Both the position numbers and the translations under genes were made by a program. This document shows, one piece after another, positions 44,726-54,300 of a DNA stretch of 64,000 nucleotides. The notes beneath the pieces are model-generated. The model was not told the origin of the DNA and did not search any database. It was given only the letters and a program-made list of their open reading frames with translations. The DNA is taken from NCBI GenBank assembly GCA_020073495.1, contig JAIQFD010000002.1, forward strand, positions 248,001-312,000. Direction: 5' to 3'. The DNA comes from Terriglobia bacterium (lineage in GTDB: Bacteria > Acidobacteriota > Terriglobia > Terriglobales > Acidobacteriaceae). How positions within the stretch are numbered: the first letter of the stretch is position 1; every line of letters begins with the position of its first letter.

Positions 44726-45526
44726 ATGAAAACGACGACCGGACACAGCATCTGTTACCAAGCCCTCGCACTGATTCTCTGTTATCTGTTGTCGCCGCTC
44801 TCGACCTTCGCTGTTCCCCAGGGAGCGCCAGGCGGATCCGCGCAGTCCGCAGGACAGATCACAGCTCTGATCCCCACTGCCACGCGCAACAGCGCCCCGG
44901 CCAAGGTCAAGGACGACGTTCACTGGAACGATCTCATCAAGACCGAGCGCTCGGGCCGCGCCCGCATCGGTCTGACCGACGGCTCCATCTTGAGCGTCGG
45001 CTCCAACAGCGAGCTCAAGATCGTGCAGCACGACGCGAACTCGCAGCAGACCCAGCTCGAGCTGAACTACGGCAAGCTCCGCAGCCGCGTGGTCGCGATT
45101 ACCAAGCCCGGTGGCAAGTTCGAGGTCAAGACTCCGAACGCGGTGGCCGGGGTCGTCGGCACTGACTACGACATCGAATACAACCCCTCGACCGGTGTCA
45201 CGACCGTGATCGTTTACAGCGGGACAGTGATCGTGACCGGTTTTGGCCAGCAGGTGATCGTGCAGGCCGGACAGATGGTGCAGATCACCCAAAACGGGAT
45301 CGGCACGCCGCAGCCCACTCCTCCCGGCATCCAGCAGGGGAGCATTTCTGACACCACCACCGACGAAGGCGGCGGGGGCGGGGCGGGCGGTTCTCACTTC
45401 CTGCGCAATCTCTTGATCGGTCTGGGTGTCGCGATCGTCAGCGTGGCCATCGGCGTCGGTACGACCGGAAGCCACGGCGAGCCGACCCAGACTCCCACTC
45501 CGACCGGCGATGCGGCTAAGAAATAA
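44726..45526 (+). CDS. FecR-domain exported protein
   Basis: 266-residue exported protein: hydrophobic start (ALALILCYLLSPLSTFA), then a FecR-like beta domain (DLIKTERSGRARIGLTDGS, then SVGSNSELKI; FEVKTPNAVAGVVGTDYDIE; VIVYSGTVIV) at about 60-190. A Gly-rich linker leads to a C-terminal membrane segment (FLRNLLIGLGVAIVSVAIGV). No sigma factor or TonB receptor is adjacent, so it is a standalone FecR-type protein rather than a classical anti-sigma regulator. Confidence 0.85.
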   Translation: MKTTTGHSICYQALALILCYLLSPLSTFAVPQGAPGGSAQSAGQITALIPTATRNSAPAKVKDDVHWNDLIKTERSGRARIGLTDGSILSVGSNSELKIVQHDANSQQTQLELNYGKLRSRVVAITKPGGKFEVKTPNAVAGVVGTDYDIEYNPSTGVTTVIVYSGTVIVTGFGQQVIVQAGQMVQITQNGIGTPQPTPPGIQQGSISDTTTDEGGGGGAGGSHFLRNLLIGLGVAIVSVAIGVGTTGSHGEPTQTPTPTGDAAKK

Positions 45527-45547
45527 TCGTTTCGGGAGTACGAAAGA

Positions 45548-45575
45548 CACGCCCGCGGGCGTGCCTTTTGTCTTT
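45548..45575 (+). terminator. Rho-independent terminator after the FecR-like gene
   Basis: Perfect stem CACGCCCG/CGGGCGTG at 45548-45563 followed by CCTTTTGTCTTT. It lies 22 bases after the stop and directly before the convergent glycosyltransferase stop. Confidence 0.8.
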
Positions 45576-46857
45576 ACCCGACCGGCATCACACGGGTTGG
45601 CATGCGAACGTCGGCCAGGAACGGATACAGGCCGATGAACGTCACGATCGCTAATACCAGCAAAAGCCACTGTCCCCAGCGCACGAACCGGTATTCTCCC
45701 CAGTGCTGAAAGACGTACGCGAGGGCAATGCCCAGGGTCATGGCGGCCGGGTAATAGTAGTAATAGAAGGTCAAGTGTCGCGGCACCCACGTCCAACAAA
45801 AGTAGAGAGCGGCCCACCAGGCGAATGCAAAGAAGGTGGCGCGGCTGCGGTCGCGCAGCCAGTGCCACAGGCAGATCGCCAGCGCGATCAGTCCTCCCCA
45901 CATCACCACCGGATTCCCCAGCAGGATGACGCCGCGCCCGTACTCGATGTCCTCCGGATCGGCCTCGTAGGCGTACCACATCGGGCGCCGCGTCGCCGGC
46001 CACTGCCACCAGAAGCTGCTGTACGGGTGCCACCGCTCCACCGTTGCATGCGCGTGCACGATGTCGCGCTGCATGCGCACCAGTCCGGACCAGGACGCAT
46101 TCGGCCCCGGCACCCAGCGCAGCGGGACGAAGGTTGCCGAGTACACGATCACCGGGAGCACGACCAGGCAAACCACCAGGGAGCCCCAGCCGACGTAGCG
46201 AAAAGTTTCCGGTGTGTACCATTCCTCGATGTCTGGCCGGCGCGCGCGGAAAAGCGTACTTCCGGCGTGTTGCAGGATCCGGACGAACACGATCCCAACC
46301 AGCGAGAACGCCCACGCCGCCAGCGCCACCCACTTGCAGGCCATCCCTAAGCCGAACATCAGGCCGGCGATCAGGAGCAAGCGGTTGGATTGTCTCTTAT
46401 CATGTGCGGCCCACAGCGCGCACACGGCGACCATGCCGAACAGCGTGAAGGCAAACATGAACACGTCGAGCATGGCGATACGCCCGGTGACGAACAGGAA
46501 TGCGTTCACCATCGTGAGCAGAGCCACCCAGATCGCGGTGCTTTCGCGGCGGAAGATCAGGCGTGCCCACAAGTAAATACCGACCAGGGTGAGCGAGCCG
46601 AAAATGGTCGGCATCAGGCGCCAACCGATCGGCCGATCCCCCATCAGGCGTATTCCCACAGCGATGAGGTACTTCCCCAGCGGGGGATGTTCATAATTCG
46701 TGTTTGACGAGCGTTCCAGCAACGCGCGAGCGGCTCTGACGTAGTGAACCTCGTCGAAATTCACTTGCTCGGGGTACTGGATGTGGATCAGCAGCAGGGC
46801 TTCCGTTGCAGCGAACAGGACGATGCTGGTGAGAATGACCCGCCGCGACGCGCTCAA
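45574..46857 (-). CDS. Membrane glycosyltransferase, GT39/PMT-like
   Basis: 427-residue GT-C enzyme with about ten membrane helices. The first loop carries the acidic motif FDEVHYVRAARALL (about residues 34-47) and NYEHPPLGKYLIAVGI, as in protein O-mannosyltransferases and ArnT-like enzymes that use polyprenyl-phosphate sugars. The start is TTG 46857 in a four-base overlap with the cyaY stop. The acceptor (protein or lipid) is unknown. Confidence 0.88.
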   Translation of the reverse strand: MSASRRVILTSIVLFAATEALLLIHIQYPEQVNFDEVHYVRAARALLERSSNTNYEHPPLGKYLIAVGIRLMGDRPIGWRLMPTIFGSLTLVGIYLWARLIFRRESTAIWVALLTMVNAFLFVTGRIAMLDVFMFAFTLFGMVAVCALWAAHDKRQSNRLLLIAGLMFGLGMACKWVALAAWAFSLVGIVFVRILQHAGSTLFRARRPDIEEWYTPETFRYVGWGSLVVCLVVLPVIVYSATFVPLRWVPGPNASWSGLVRMQRDIVHAHATVERWHPYSSFWWQWPATRRPMWYAYEADPEDIEYGRGVILLGNPVVMWGGLIALAICLWHWLRDRSRATFFAFAWWAALYFCWTWVPRHLTFYYYYYPAAMTLGIALAYVFQHWGEYRFVRWGQWLLLVLAIVTFIGLYPFLADVRMPTRVMPVG

Positions 46858-47186
46858 GTCAGCGTGACCGCCTGCTCGCCGAGCTGCTCGTTGATCAGCC
46901 GCGCCATCAGGGCCTTTAGCCGCTCGCCCGTCTTGGTGAAGACAAAATCGTTGGCCGCATCCGACCAGTCAAGCTTGAAGCTGGTGGAGAGTGCGGAGAT
47001 CCATATCTGTCCGGTCGCCGACTGCGGCGAGATGACGAACTTCGCCGGCGGGTCTTCGAAGCAGATGTGCAGCGCCCCGGCCTGATCTTCCACTTCGATG
47101 TCGGCCTGGTCCTCAGCCGCCATCAGGCTGCGCTTCAGCGACTCCAGGGCTGCATCGGCCTTGCGCCGGAAATCCTGCTCGTCCAT
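46854..47186 (-). CDS. cyaY: Frataxin-like iron protein CyaY
   Basis: 110-residue protein with the frataxin alpha-beta pattern: acidic first helix (MDEQDFRRKADAALESLKRS), strands DIEVEDQAGALHICFED and KFVISPQSATGQIWISA, then FKLDW and the last helix (ERLKALMARLINEQLG). The QIWIS and following aromatic strand match CyaY/frataxin. It regulates cysteine desulfurase in Fe-S assembly. Its stop overlaps the glycosyltransferase start, but the pairing has no obvious functional link. Confidence 0.82.
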   Translation of the reverse strand: MDEQDFRRKADAALESLKRSLMAAEDQADIEVEDQAGALHICFEDPPAKFVISPQSATGQIWISALSTSFKLDWSDAANDFVFTKTGERLKALMARLINEQLGEQAVTLT

Positions 47187-47243
47187 GGGACAAATTATAG
47201 AAGACAGCTCAGTGCCAAACTACGGACAACCAAAGTCCCCGGC

Positions 47244-48494
47244 CTAAATTACTTTGTCGACTCTTACCTTCGTGAAATACGGCTTGCCGTTGCGAAGTAC
47301 ATATGTGAACCGCAGCCGAGCCTCATCCAGCGCCAATTCGAAAACTCCGTGTTGTCCTGGCTTGATTGAGCGGAAGGTGTTCAACATACCCCAATAGAAT
47401 CGATCCTCTTTTTCGGATTCGTTCGGCTGCTGATTCTCGCTGCTTATTTCCTGCATGACGCGCTTAATGGTTGAAACCACGTCTGGTCGCGCGAGACCTG
47501 CCGTGTCTGCGCCTGCGCTGATTTTGGAGAGCAACTCGTCTGCCCATTCCATTTCCGGCTGAAGGAATCTGTGCCCAAGATCCTGTACATCCTTCGGAGT
47601 GATCCGGATAGTCCAAATCCCGCGCGGTTCCGGACACCCTCCACATGAAGAGAACGACTGGGTTTCCTCTTTGGTCCCGATTCGCAGCATCTTTCCGTCG
47701 AAACGAAACGTGCCGTCGTCCCAAGTGTAGTGATAGGTCTTGATCAACAGCGGCAACGCCTCAAAACCGTTCCATTCCCAAACGCTCAATTGAGCAAGAG
47801 CCGTTCCCCCATGCGCTGATTGAAATGCGTCCACGAGGAACCGCGGATGACCGTTAAACGCCGGCGAGAGTGCCAGGACCTTTCTAACATCTAGCGGACC
47901 GTTGTAGTAGGCGCGACGGGTAAGGTGTACCCATCGGCCGATCTCGTCTCTCTGGGCATAGTGTTTTTCGGCTAAGTCCTTGATGTTCCATCGAGCCCGA
48001 AACCTGCCATTTCGATCGTGCGCTACGACGAAGAAGGTCCCAGTGTCATTGTCCATCCAGTAGTGAGCCTGGGCGACGTAAACGGCTGGCGCAATACGTG
48101 TGACGCTGCCCTCGAAGCAGTAGGTGTGATACTCGAAGAAGTCGCCATATTGGGATTTCACGCCCTTGGGCTTGGGGGCAAAACCATCGAATATGGTCTT
48201 CAATTCACGAGCCGTCGGCGCAGGATGGCTTTCGAGATACGCAGCAGCCCATTGCCCAGCGAGGTTCCAGCCACTTTTCAGGAGTGCTGGGACTTGGTCG
48301 TCATCTAGCTCGACTGGGCCCCCCTTGTCTCCCTTAGTATTCAATTCGTCGAGGATGTATTGGTGCTCAGCCCTTAAGTGAGCAAACGTTTGACCGGACT
48401 GATCAGCATTTGCGAATGCTATTGGGAACAGGGAGAGCAAGACACCCAAGATACCTGCCACAAGGCGACCGGCGCGCAACTGCAAGTTCTTCAT
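47244..48494 (-). CDS. Exported protein of unknown function
   Basis: 416-residue secreted protein with signal peptide (GILGVLLSLFPIAFANA). Folded region has many aromatic residues (FFEYHTYCFEGSVTRIAPAV, AQAHYWMDNDTGTFFVVAHD, YHYTWDDGTFRFDGKMLRIG) and a paired-Cys segment SFSSCGGCPEPRG. No family is recognised. GC is lower than in neighbours, hinting at later acquisition. ATG 48494 fits the signal peptide. Confidence 0.75.
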   Translation of the reverse strand: MKNLQLRAGRLVAGILGVLLSLFPIAFANADQSGQTFAHLRAEHQYILDELNTKGDKGGPVELDDDQVPALLKSGWNLAGQWAAAYLESHPAPTARELKTIFDGFAPKPKGVKSQYGDFFEYHTYCFEGSVTRIAPAVYVAQAHYWMDNDTGTFFVVAHDRNGRFRARWNIKDLAEKHYAQRDEIGRWVHLTRRAYYNGPLDVRKVLALSPAFNGHPRFLVDAFQSAHGGTALAQLSVWEWNGFEALPLLIKTYHYTWDDGTFRFDGKMLRIGTKEETQSFSSCGGCPEPRGIWTIRITPKDVQDLGHRFLQPEMEWADELLSKISAGADTAGLARPDVVSTIKRVMQEISSENQQPNESEKEDRFYWGMLNTFRSIKPGQHGVFELALDEARLRFTYVLRNGKPYFTKVRVDKVI

Positions 48495-48556
48495 GCGGGA
48501 ATGTCCGTACACAGCAGCGCAGAGGTGCGCCTCACGCGGCGCCCGCTGCGTCCACC

Positions 48557-49051
48557 TTAGAACGGAATATCTTCGTCCGTGATACCCGTGGCTTGCGAAG
48601 CCTCTTCGTGTTGCGGGCGCTGGTCCACGTTGCCGGCTCCGGCGGCGGCTCCGGCGGCGGCCCCGGCCCCGGCGCCGCGCGACCGTCCGCCGCCGCCCTC
48701 GTCGCCTTCGCCCCGTCCGCCGCCCAGCAGCACCAGGTTCTCCACCACGATCTCGGTGCGGTACTTCTTTTCGTGGGTGTTCTTGTCTTCCCAGGAGTCG
48801 GTGCGCAGGCGCCCCTCGATGTACACCGTGCGTCCCTTCTTCAGGTACTCGCCGGCGATTTCCGCCGTGCGTTGCCAGGCCGTGATGTTGTGCCACTCGG
48901 TGCGGTCCTGCCAGTTGCCTTCTTTGTCTTTGTAGCGCTCGTTGGTGGCCAGGCTGAATTTCGCCACGGCCGTGCCGTTGGGCGTGTACTTGACCTCGGG
49001 ATCCTTCCCCAGGTTTCCGATCAGGATGACCTTATTGACGCTCTTGGCCAT
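48557..49051 (-). CDS. ssb: Single-stranded DNA-binding protein
   Basis: 164-residue SSB. OB fold at 1-110 (VNKVILIGNLGKDPEVKYTP, VAKFSLATNERYKDKEGNW, GRTVYIEGRLRTDSWEDKN), a Gly/Ala-rich linker and the acidic tip DEDIPF that recruits repair and replication proteins. It coats ssDNA in replication, recombination and repair. Confidence 0.97.
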   Translation of the reverse strand: MAKSVNKVILIGNLGKDPEVKYTPNGTAVAKFSLATNERYKDKEGNWQDRTEWHNITAWQRTAEIAGEYLKKGRTVYIEGRLRTDSWEDKNTHEKKYRTEIVVENLVLLGGGRGEGDEGGGGRSRGAGAGAAAGAAAGAGNVDQRPQHEEASQATGITDEDIPF

Positions 49052-49539
49052 GAGGGCGGCTCCGATCTATGTAAAGTTGCGAGCACTATACCAGTTGATT
49101 CCCCTCGTGGCACGGCTACTCGGCGGCTTTCCTTCGTACCCCTCCCTGCCTGCCTTCCTGTCCTTTGTGGTGAGGTCTTTTGTGTGTTCGCTGAATAGTT
49201 CACCAGCATGTCAAGAAATCGACTGTCACCGCGGCTTTCCCACCACCAGCGGCCCCACCATGCGACGTAAGTCACTGATATAACGAAACTTCCAATCCCG
49301 CTCAAGGTTCTGCCGCGCCGTTTGAACCCCTAATTCCCGCCGTTCGCTACAAAGTCATTAGAAATTAAGGGGTTCCGCTGAAAAAATGCCCGCGTTGGAT
49401 GGTGGGGGCCCCAGCCACGGTCGTTAGTCGAGCCGTGGCGATTGTGTGGGCGTCCGACCCACGCCTTAGGACTGCCGCGACCGGGCGACTGGTCGAACCA
49501 ACAGATTTCAGTCCCAAAAGGGGACAAAAGGTGGAGGAA
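49052..49539 (+). other. 488-base gene-free leader of the dehydratase pair
   Basis: No coding frame. The first 220 bases hold the divergent ssb promoter area; the last 220 bases hold a series of short stem-loops described in the next entry. A promoter for the downstream genes must lie here, but I cannot name a -10/-35 with confidence. Confidence 0.6.
49325..49525 (+). promoter_or_regulatory. Hairpin-rich 5' leader (possible RNA regulator)
   Basis: Successive stems: AACCCCTAATT/AATTAAGGGGTT (49325-49335, 49363-49374), GCCACGG/CCGTGGC (49414-49420, 49433-49439), GTGGG/CCCAC (49446-49450, 49458-49462), GACC/GGTC (49479-49482, 49491-49494) and GTCCC/GGGAC (49511-49515, 49521-49525). The last is three bases from the ribosome site. 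It matches no riboswitch class I know. Confidence 0.45.
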
Positions 49540-51312
49540 ATGAGCACTTCGACGCATCCGGCACCCAGTCAGGGATTGATTCAGATTCAGTCCATCGAAG
49601 ACATGATCCGTCAGCGTGTGACAGAAGAGCGCGCGCGCCTCGAAAAAGAAGCCGGGCTGGTGCAAAAGGAAGTGCATCACTTCCATAAGCCCATCGAGCG
49701 CGGCTTTACCGCCGACCAGCGCCACAAGACCACCCTGCTCTTTGGCGGCCTCACCTGGAAGCACGAAAAGCTGGTCCATGGCGCCCTCGAAGGCCTCGGC
49801 TACCGCTGCGAGGTCGTACCCACGCCGGACGTCAAGGCGTTCCAGCTGGGCAAGGAATACGGCAACAATGGCCAGTGCAACCCGACCTACTTCACCGTCG
49901 GCAACGTGGTGCAGTACCTCCAGAAGCTGGAAGAGTCGGGCATCAAGCGGGAAGACCTGATCAACAACTACGTCTTCCTGACCGCCGGCGCCTGCGGCCC
50001 CTGCCGCTTCGGCATGTACGAGGCCGAGTACCGCCTGGCCCTGCGCAACTCCGGCTACGACGGCTTCCGCGTCATGCTCTTCCAGCAGTCGGGTGGACTG
50101 AATCAGTCCGACGCCGAGGCCGGCCTGTGCATGAACCTCGACTTCTTCCTCAACCTGCTCAACTCGCTGAACATGGGCGACATCATCAACGAAGTCGCAT
50201 ACCAGATCCGGCCCTTCGAGCTGGAAGCCGGCGCCACCGATGCCATGCTCGACGAAGTCATCGACTACATGCACGAAGTGCTGAAGAAGAAGTCGCCGTG
50301 GTCGGTCGAGAAGCAGCTCGGCAAGCTCGGCTCCAAGGTCCCGATGAAGGGCACCGTCGAGTACCTGGGCAAGTTCCTCAACCAGCTCTACAGCGACGAC
50401 TACACCACCGCGCTGGAGCATGTGCGCGGCCGCTACGACTCCATCAAGGTGGACCGCTTCCGCGTGAAGCCCATCGTCAAGATCACCGGCGAGTTCTGGG
50501 CGCAGACCACCGAAGGCGACGGCAACTTCAACATGTTCCACTTCCTGGAGAAGGAAGGCGCGCAGATCATCGTCGAGCCCATCGGCACCTGGATCATGTA
50601 CATGATCCACCAGGTGGTGCAGAAGATCCGCGACACCAAGGGCCTCGAAGAAGGCGCGGTCATGCCTCCGGCGTGGCGCATCGACAAGCAGGCAAAGATC
50701 GAGTGGAGCTACCGCCAGCGCCTGATGAAACTGAAGGCCGCCGAGGTCATCTTCGCCCGCGAGTACCACAAGATCATCGACGCGCTGGGCGGCACGGCCC
50801 ACCGGCTCGTGAACCAGTACGAACTCCAGCGCCTCGGCCACCCCTACTACAACTCGCGCGCGGGCGGCGGCGAAGGCCATCTCGAAGTGGCGAAGAATAT
50901 CTACTACTCGAACAAAGAGCTGTGCCACATGGTGCTCTCTCTGAAGCCCTTCGGCTGCATGCCTTCCACGCAGTCCGACGGCGCGCAGTCGGCCGTGGTG
51001 GCGCACTACAAGGACATGATCTTCCTCCCCATCGAGACCTCGGGCGAGGGCGAGATCAACGCCCACAGCCGCGTGCAGATGGCGCTGGGCGAGGCCAAGG
51101 CGAAAGCCAAGCTCGAGTTCAAGGACGTGCTCGAGAAGCTCGGCAAGACAGTGGAAGAGCTGAAAGCCTACGTGGCCCAGCATCCGGAGATGGAGACCGC
51201 GCTGTATCACGTGCCCAAGTACAAGAGCGTGATCGGCACCGCGGCCAACTTTGCCATCCACGTGGCCGAGAAGATGGGCGCGCAAGTTCCGTACCACGCC
51301 GAAGCGCACTAG
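49540..51312 (+). CDS. 2-hydroxyacyl-CoA dehydratase D (HgdB/BcrB)-like protein
   Basis: 590-residue cytosolic protein of the 2-hydroxyglutaryl-CoA dehydratase component family in the wide sense. Conserved Cys-containing stretches are NGQCNPTYFTVGNVVQYL, LTAGACGPCRFGMYEAEYRL and KPFGCMPSTQSDGAQSAVV, likely [4Fe-4S] ligands. ATG 49540 has AAGGTGG five bases upstream; GTG 49531 is an alternative. It is followed after 47 bases by its putative ATP-dependent activase. Substrate unknown: these proteins include dehydratases, benzoyl-CoA reductases and double-cubane reductases. Confidence 0.8.
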   Translation: MSTSTHPAPSQGLIQIQSIEDMIRQRVTEERARLEKEAGLVQKEVHHFHKPIERGFTADQRHKTTLLFGGLTWKHEKLVHGALEGLGYRCEVVPTPDVKAFQLGKEYGNNGQCNPTYFTVGNVVQYLQKLEESGIKREDLINNYVFLTAGACGPCRFGMYEAEYRLALRNSGYDGFRVMLFQQSGGLNQSDAEAGLCMNLDFFLNLLNSLNMGDIINEVAYQIRPFELEAGATDAMLDEVIDYMHEVLKKKSPWSVEKQLGKLGSKVPMKGTVEYLGKFLNQLYSDDYTTALEHVRGRYDSIKVDRFRVKPIVKITGEFWAQTTEGDGNFNMFHFLEKEGAQIIVEPIGTWIMYMIHQVVQKIRDTKGLEEGAVMPPAWRIDKQAKIEWSYRQRLMKLKAAEVIFAREYHKIIDALGGTAHRLVNQYELQRLGHPYYNSRAGGGEGHLEVAKNIYYSNKELCHMVLSLKPFGCMPSTQSDGAQSAVVAHYKDMIFLPIETSGEGEINAHSRVQMALGEAKAKAKLEFKDVLEKLGKTVEELKAYVAQHPEMETALYHVPKYKSVIGTAANFAIHVAEKMGAQVPYHAEAH

Positions 51313-51359
51313 ACAGTCTGACGACTGAGAACCGACAACCGAGATCGACTGGAGACTGA

Positions 51360-54300
51360 ATGCCGGGACTGACCGAAAAAGCGGATCGCAACAAGCGTTA
51401 CGAGATGCTTTGGATGGGCGTTGACGTGGGCTCGACCACGGTGAAGGTCGTCGTCATCGACGGCAACACCGACGACATTCTCTGGGCGGACTACCAGCGC
51501 CACGACACCAAACAGCCGGAGAAGGCGCTGGAGATGTTGAAGGCCATCGAGGCTGACTTCCCCAACACGCCTCCGGAGAATTTCCGCGCGTTCATCACCG
51601 GTTCGGGCGGCTCGGGCATCTCCAAGCACATCGGCGCGAAGTTCGTGCAGGAAGTCAACGCCGTCTCCCTCGCGGTGGAGAAGTTGTACCCGGAATGCGG
51701 CTCGGTCATCGAACTCGGCGGCCAGGACGCGAAGATCATCATCTTCAAGGAAGATCCAGAGACGGGCAAGAAGAAGAAGCTGCCCTCGATGAACGACAAG
51801 TGCGCGGGCGGCACCGGCGCCGTGATCGACAAGATCAACGCCAAGCTTCGTATTCCCTCCGACCAGCTCTGCGGGATGGGATACAAGGGCCTGAAGCTGC
51901 ACCCGGTCGCGGGCAAGTGCGGCGTCTTCGCCGAGACCGACATCAACGGCCTGCAGAAGCAGGGCGTGCCGCCGGACGAACTGATGGCCTCGCTGTTCGA
52001 ATCCATCATCCAGCAGAACCTTTCGGTGCTGACCCGCGGCAACACTCTGCGTCCGACCGTACTGCTACTCGGCGGCCCCAATTGCTACATCAAGGGCATG
52101 CGCGATTGCTGGAAGCACAACATCCCGAAGATCTGGGAAGAACGCAATTACCCGCTGCCCGAGGGTGTCGATCCCGAAACCCTCATCAAGACGCCGGATA
52201 ACGCGCAGTACTTCGCTTGTATCGGCGCGGTCGAGTTCGGCAAGCAGGAAGATCCCGGCATCGGCTTGTACGTGGGCTACTCCAAGCTGGAGTGGTACAT
52301 CACCGAAGGCCGCAATATCGAAAAAGCCAAGAAGGGTACCGCCCAGGCATTGGCGAAGGACCCCGACGAGCTCGCAGCCTTCAAGACGAAGTTCACGAAG
52401 AAGAAGTTCATCGCCACTACCTTCCAGCCCGGACAGGTGGTGGAAGGCTTCATCGGCATCGACGGCGGATCGACCTCGACCAAGGCTGTGCTGGTCGATA
52501 AGGACCGTAACATCCTTTGCAAGACCTACCAGCTCTCCCGCGGCAACCCCATCGAGGACACGCAGGAAGTTCTCGCCAAGGTCGCCAAGCAAGTCACCGA
52601 TCAGGGCGCGACGCTCAATATCTTGGGCGTCGGCACGACCGGCTACGCCAAGGACATCCTGAAGGACGCGGTCGGCGCCGACGTGGCGCTGGTCGAGACG
52701 GTCGCGCATACCCAAGCCGCGCTTCACTTCTATCCCGACGCGGACGTGATCTGCGACGTGGGCGGACAGGACATCAAGATCATCATCCTGAAGGACGGCC
52801 GGGTTAAGGACTTCAAGCTCAACACCCAGTGCTCGGCCGGCAATGGATACTTCCTCCAGGGCACCTGCGAGGGCTTCGGCTTCAAAGTCGAGGAATTTGC
52901 CGATCTTGCCTTCAACGCCAAGGGCTTCCCACAATTCGGCTACGGCTGCGCGGTGTTCATGCAGTCCGACATCGTGGATTTCCAGCGCCAGGGCTGGAAA
53001 CCGGAAGAGATCATGGCCGGCCTGTGCAACGTGCTTCCCAAGAACATCTGGCTGTACGTTTCCCAGATCCCCAACCTGTCGGCGATCGGCAGCAAGTTCG
53101 TTCTCCAGGGGGGCACGCAGCACAACCTCGCGGCGGTGAAGTCGCAGGTGGACTTCATCGAGTCGCGCTTCAAGGGCAAGGAAGTTCAGCCCGAGGTCAT
53201 CGTGCACCAGCACTGCGGCGAAGCCGGCGCCATCGGCTGCGCCTTCGAGGCAGTGCGCCTGTGGGAGAACGGCAAGACCACGGAGTTTGTCGGCCTCGAC
53301 AACGTCGCGTCCATCACTTTCACCACCACGCGCAACGAGGACACGCGCTGCTACTTCTGCAAGAACAAGTGCCTGCGCACCTTCATCGACGTGAAGACCG
53401 CGGTGCCGAACCCGAGCTACAAGGGCCCGGCCAAGACCAAGGTCCCGCTGGCCGAGGGCGCTCAACGCCTGATCATCGCCACCTGCGAGAAGGGCACGGT
53501 GGAGAACGTCGAAGAGATGCGCGTCATCAAGGGCAACATCGACGCCATCAAGAAGGAGAACCCGAACCTGGTCGAGATCGCGGCCAAGTCGGCGTTCAAG
53601 AGCTACGAGCCCCCGATGGTGGCCGACCCGCTGCCCAAGCTGCAGTTCACGGCAGCGCAGAAGAAGCGTGTGGAACTGATGAAGAAGCGCGCCGAACTGA
53701 AGATCGGCATGCCGCGCGCCCTCAACATGTACAGTTGCGGGCCCTTCTTCACCGCCTACTTTGAGTCGCTGGGCGTGAAGGCCGACAACCTGCACTGGTC
53801 GGAGTTCACCAACGAGCAGCTCTACAAGGAAGGCGCGAAGCGCGGCGCCATCGATCCGTGCTTCCCGTCCAAGGTGGGCATCCCCCACGTGCACAACCTG
53901 CTCTACTCGGTGCACCCCAAGAAGCAGCTCGACATCATCTTCTTCCCCATGATCGACGCGCTGCCCACCTTCCTGGTGAACACGCAGTCCAGCCGCGCAT
54001 GCCCGACGGTCACCGCGACCCCGGCATCGGTCAAGGCGGCCTTCACCAAGGAGGGGAACCTCTTCGCCGAGAAGGGCGTGATCTGGAAAGACACGCTGAC
54101 CTGCCTGGATAATGAGGTCGTCCTTTCCCGCCAGATGTACGACGATTGGAAAGACGTTCTCGGCCTGAGCGAGGAAGAGAACTTCCGCGCCTGCAAGGAA
54201 GGCCTGGCGGCGATGCGCAAGTTCGACAACGACATCATGCGCGCCACAGCCCGCGAGGTCCTCAAGCGCCTCGAGGCCGAGAATCGCCTGGGCATCGTGC

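Noticed and set aside
49330-51309. 659-codon minus-strand frame opposite the dehydratase gene
   Set aside because: Antisense shadow; no homology and the sense protein is coherent.
52065-53915. 616-codon minus-strand frame opposite the activase gene
   Set aside because: Antisense shadow of a clearly conserved protein.
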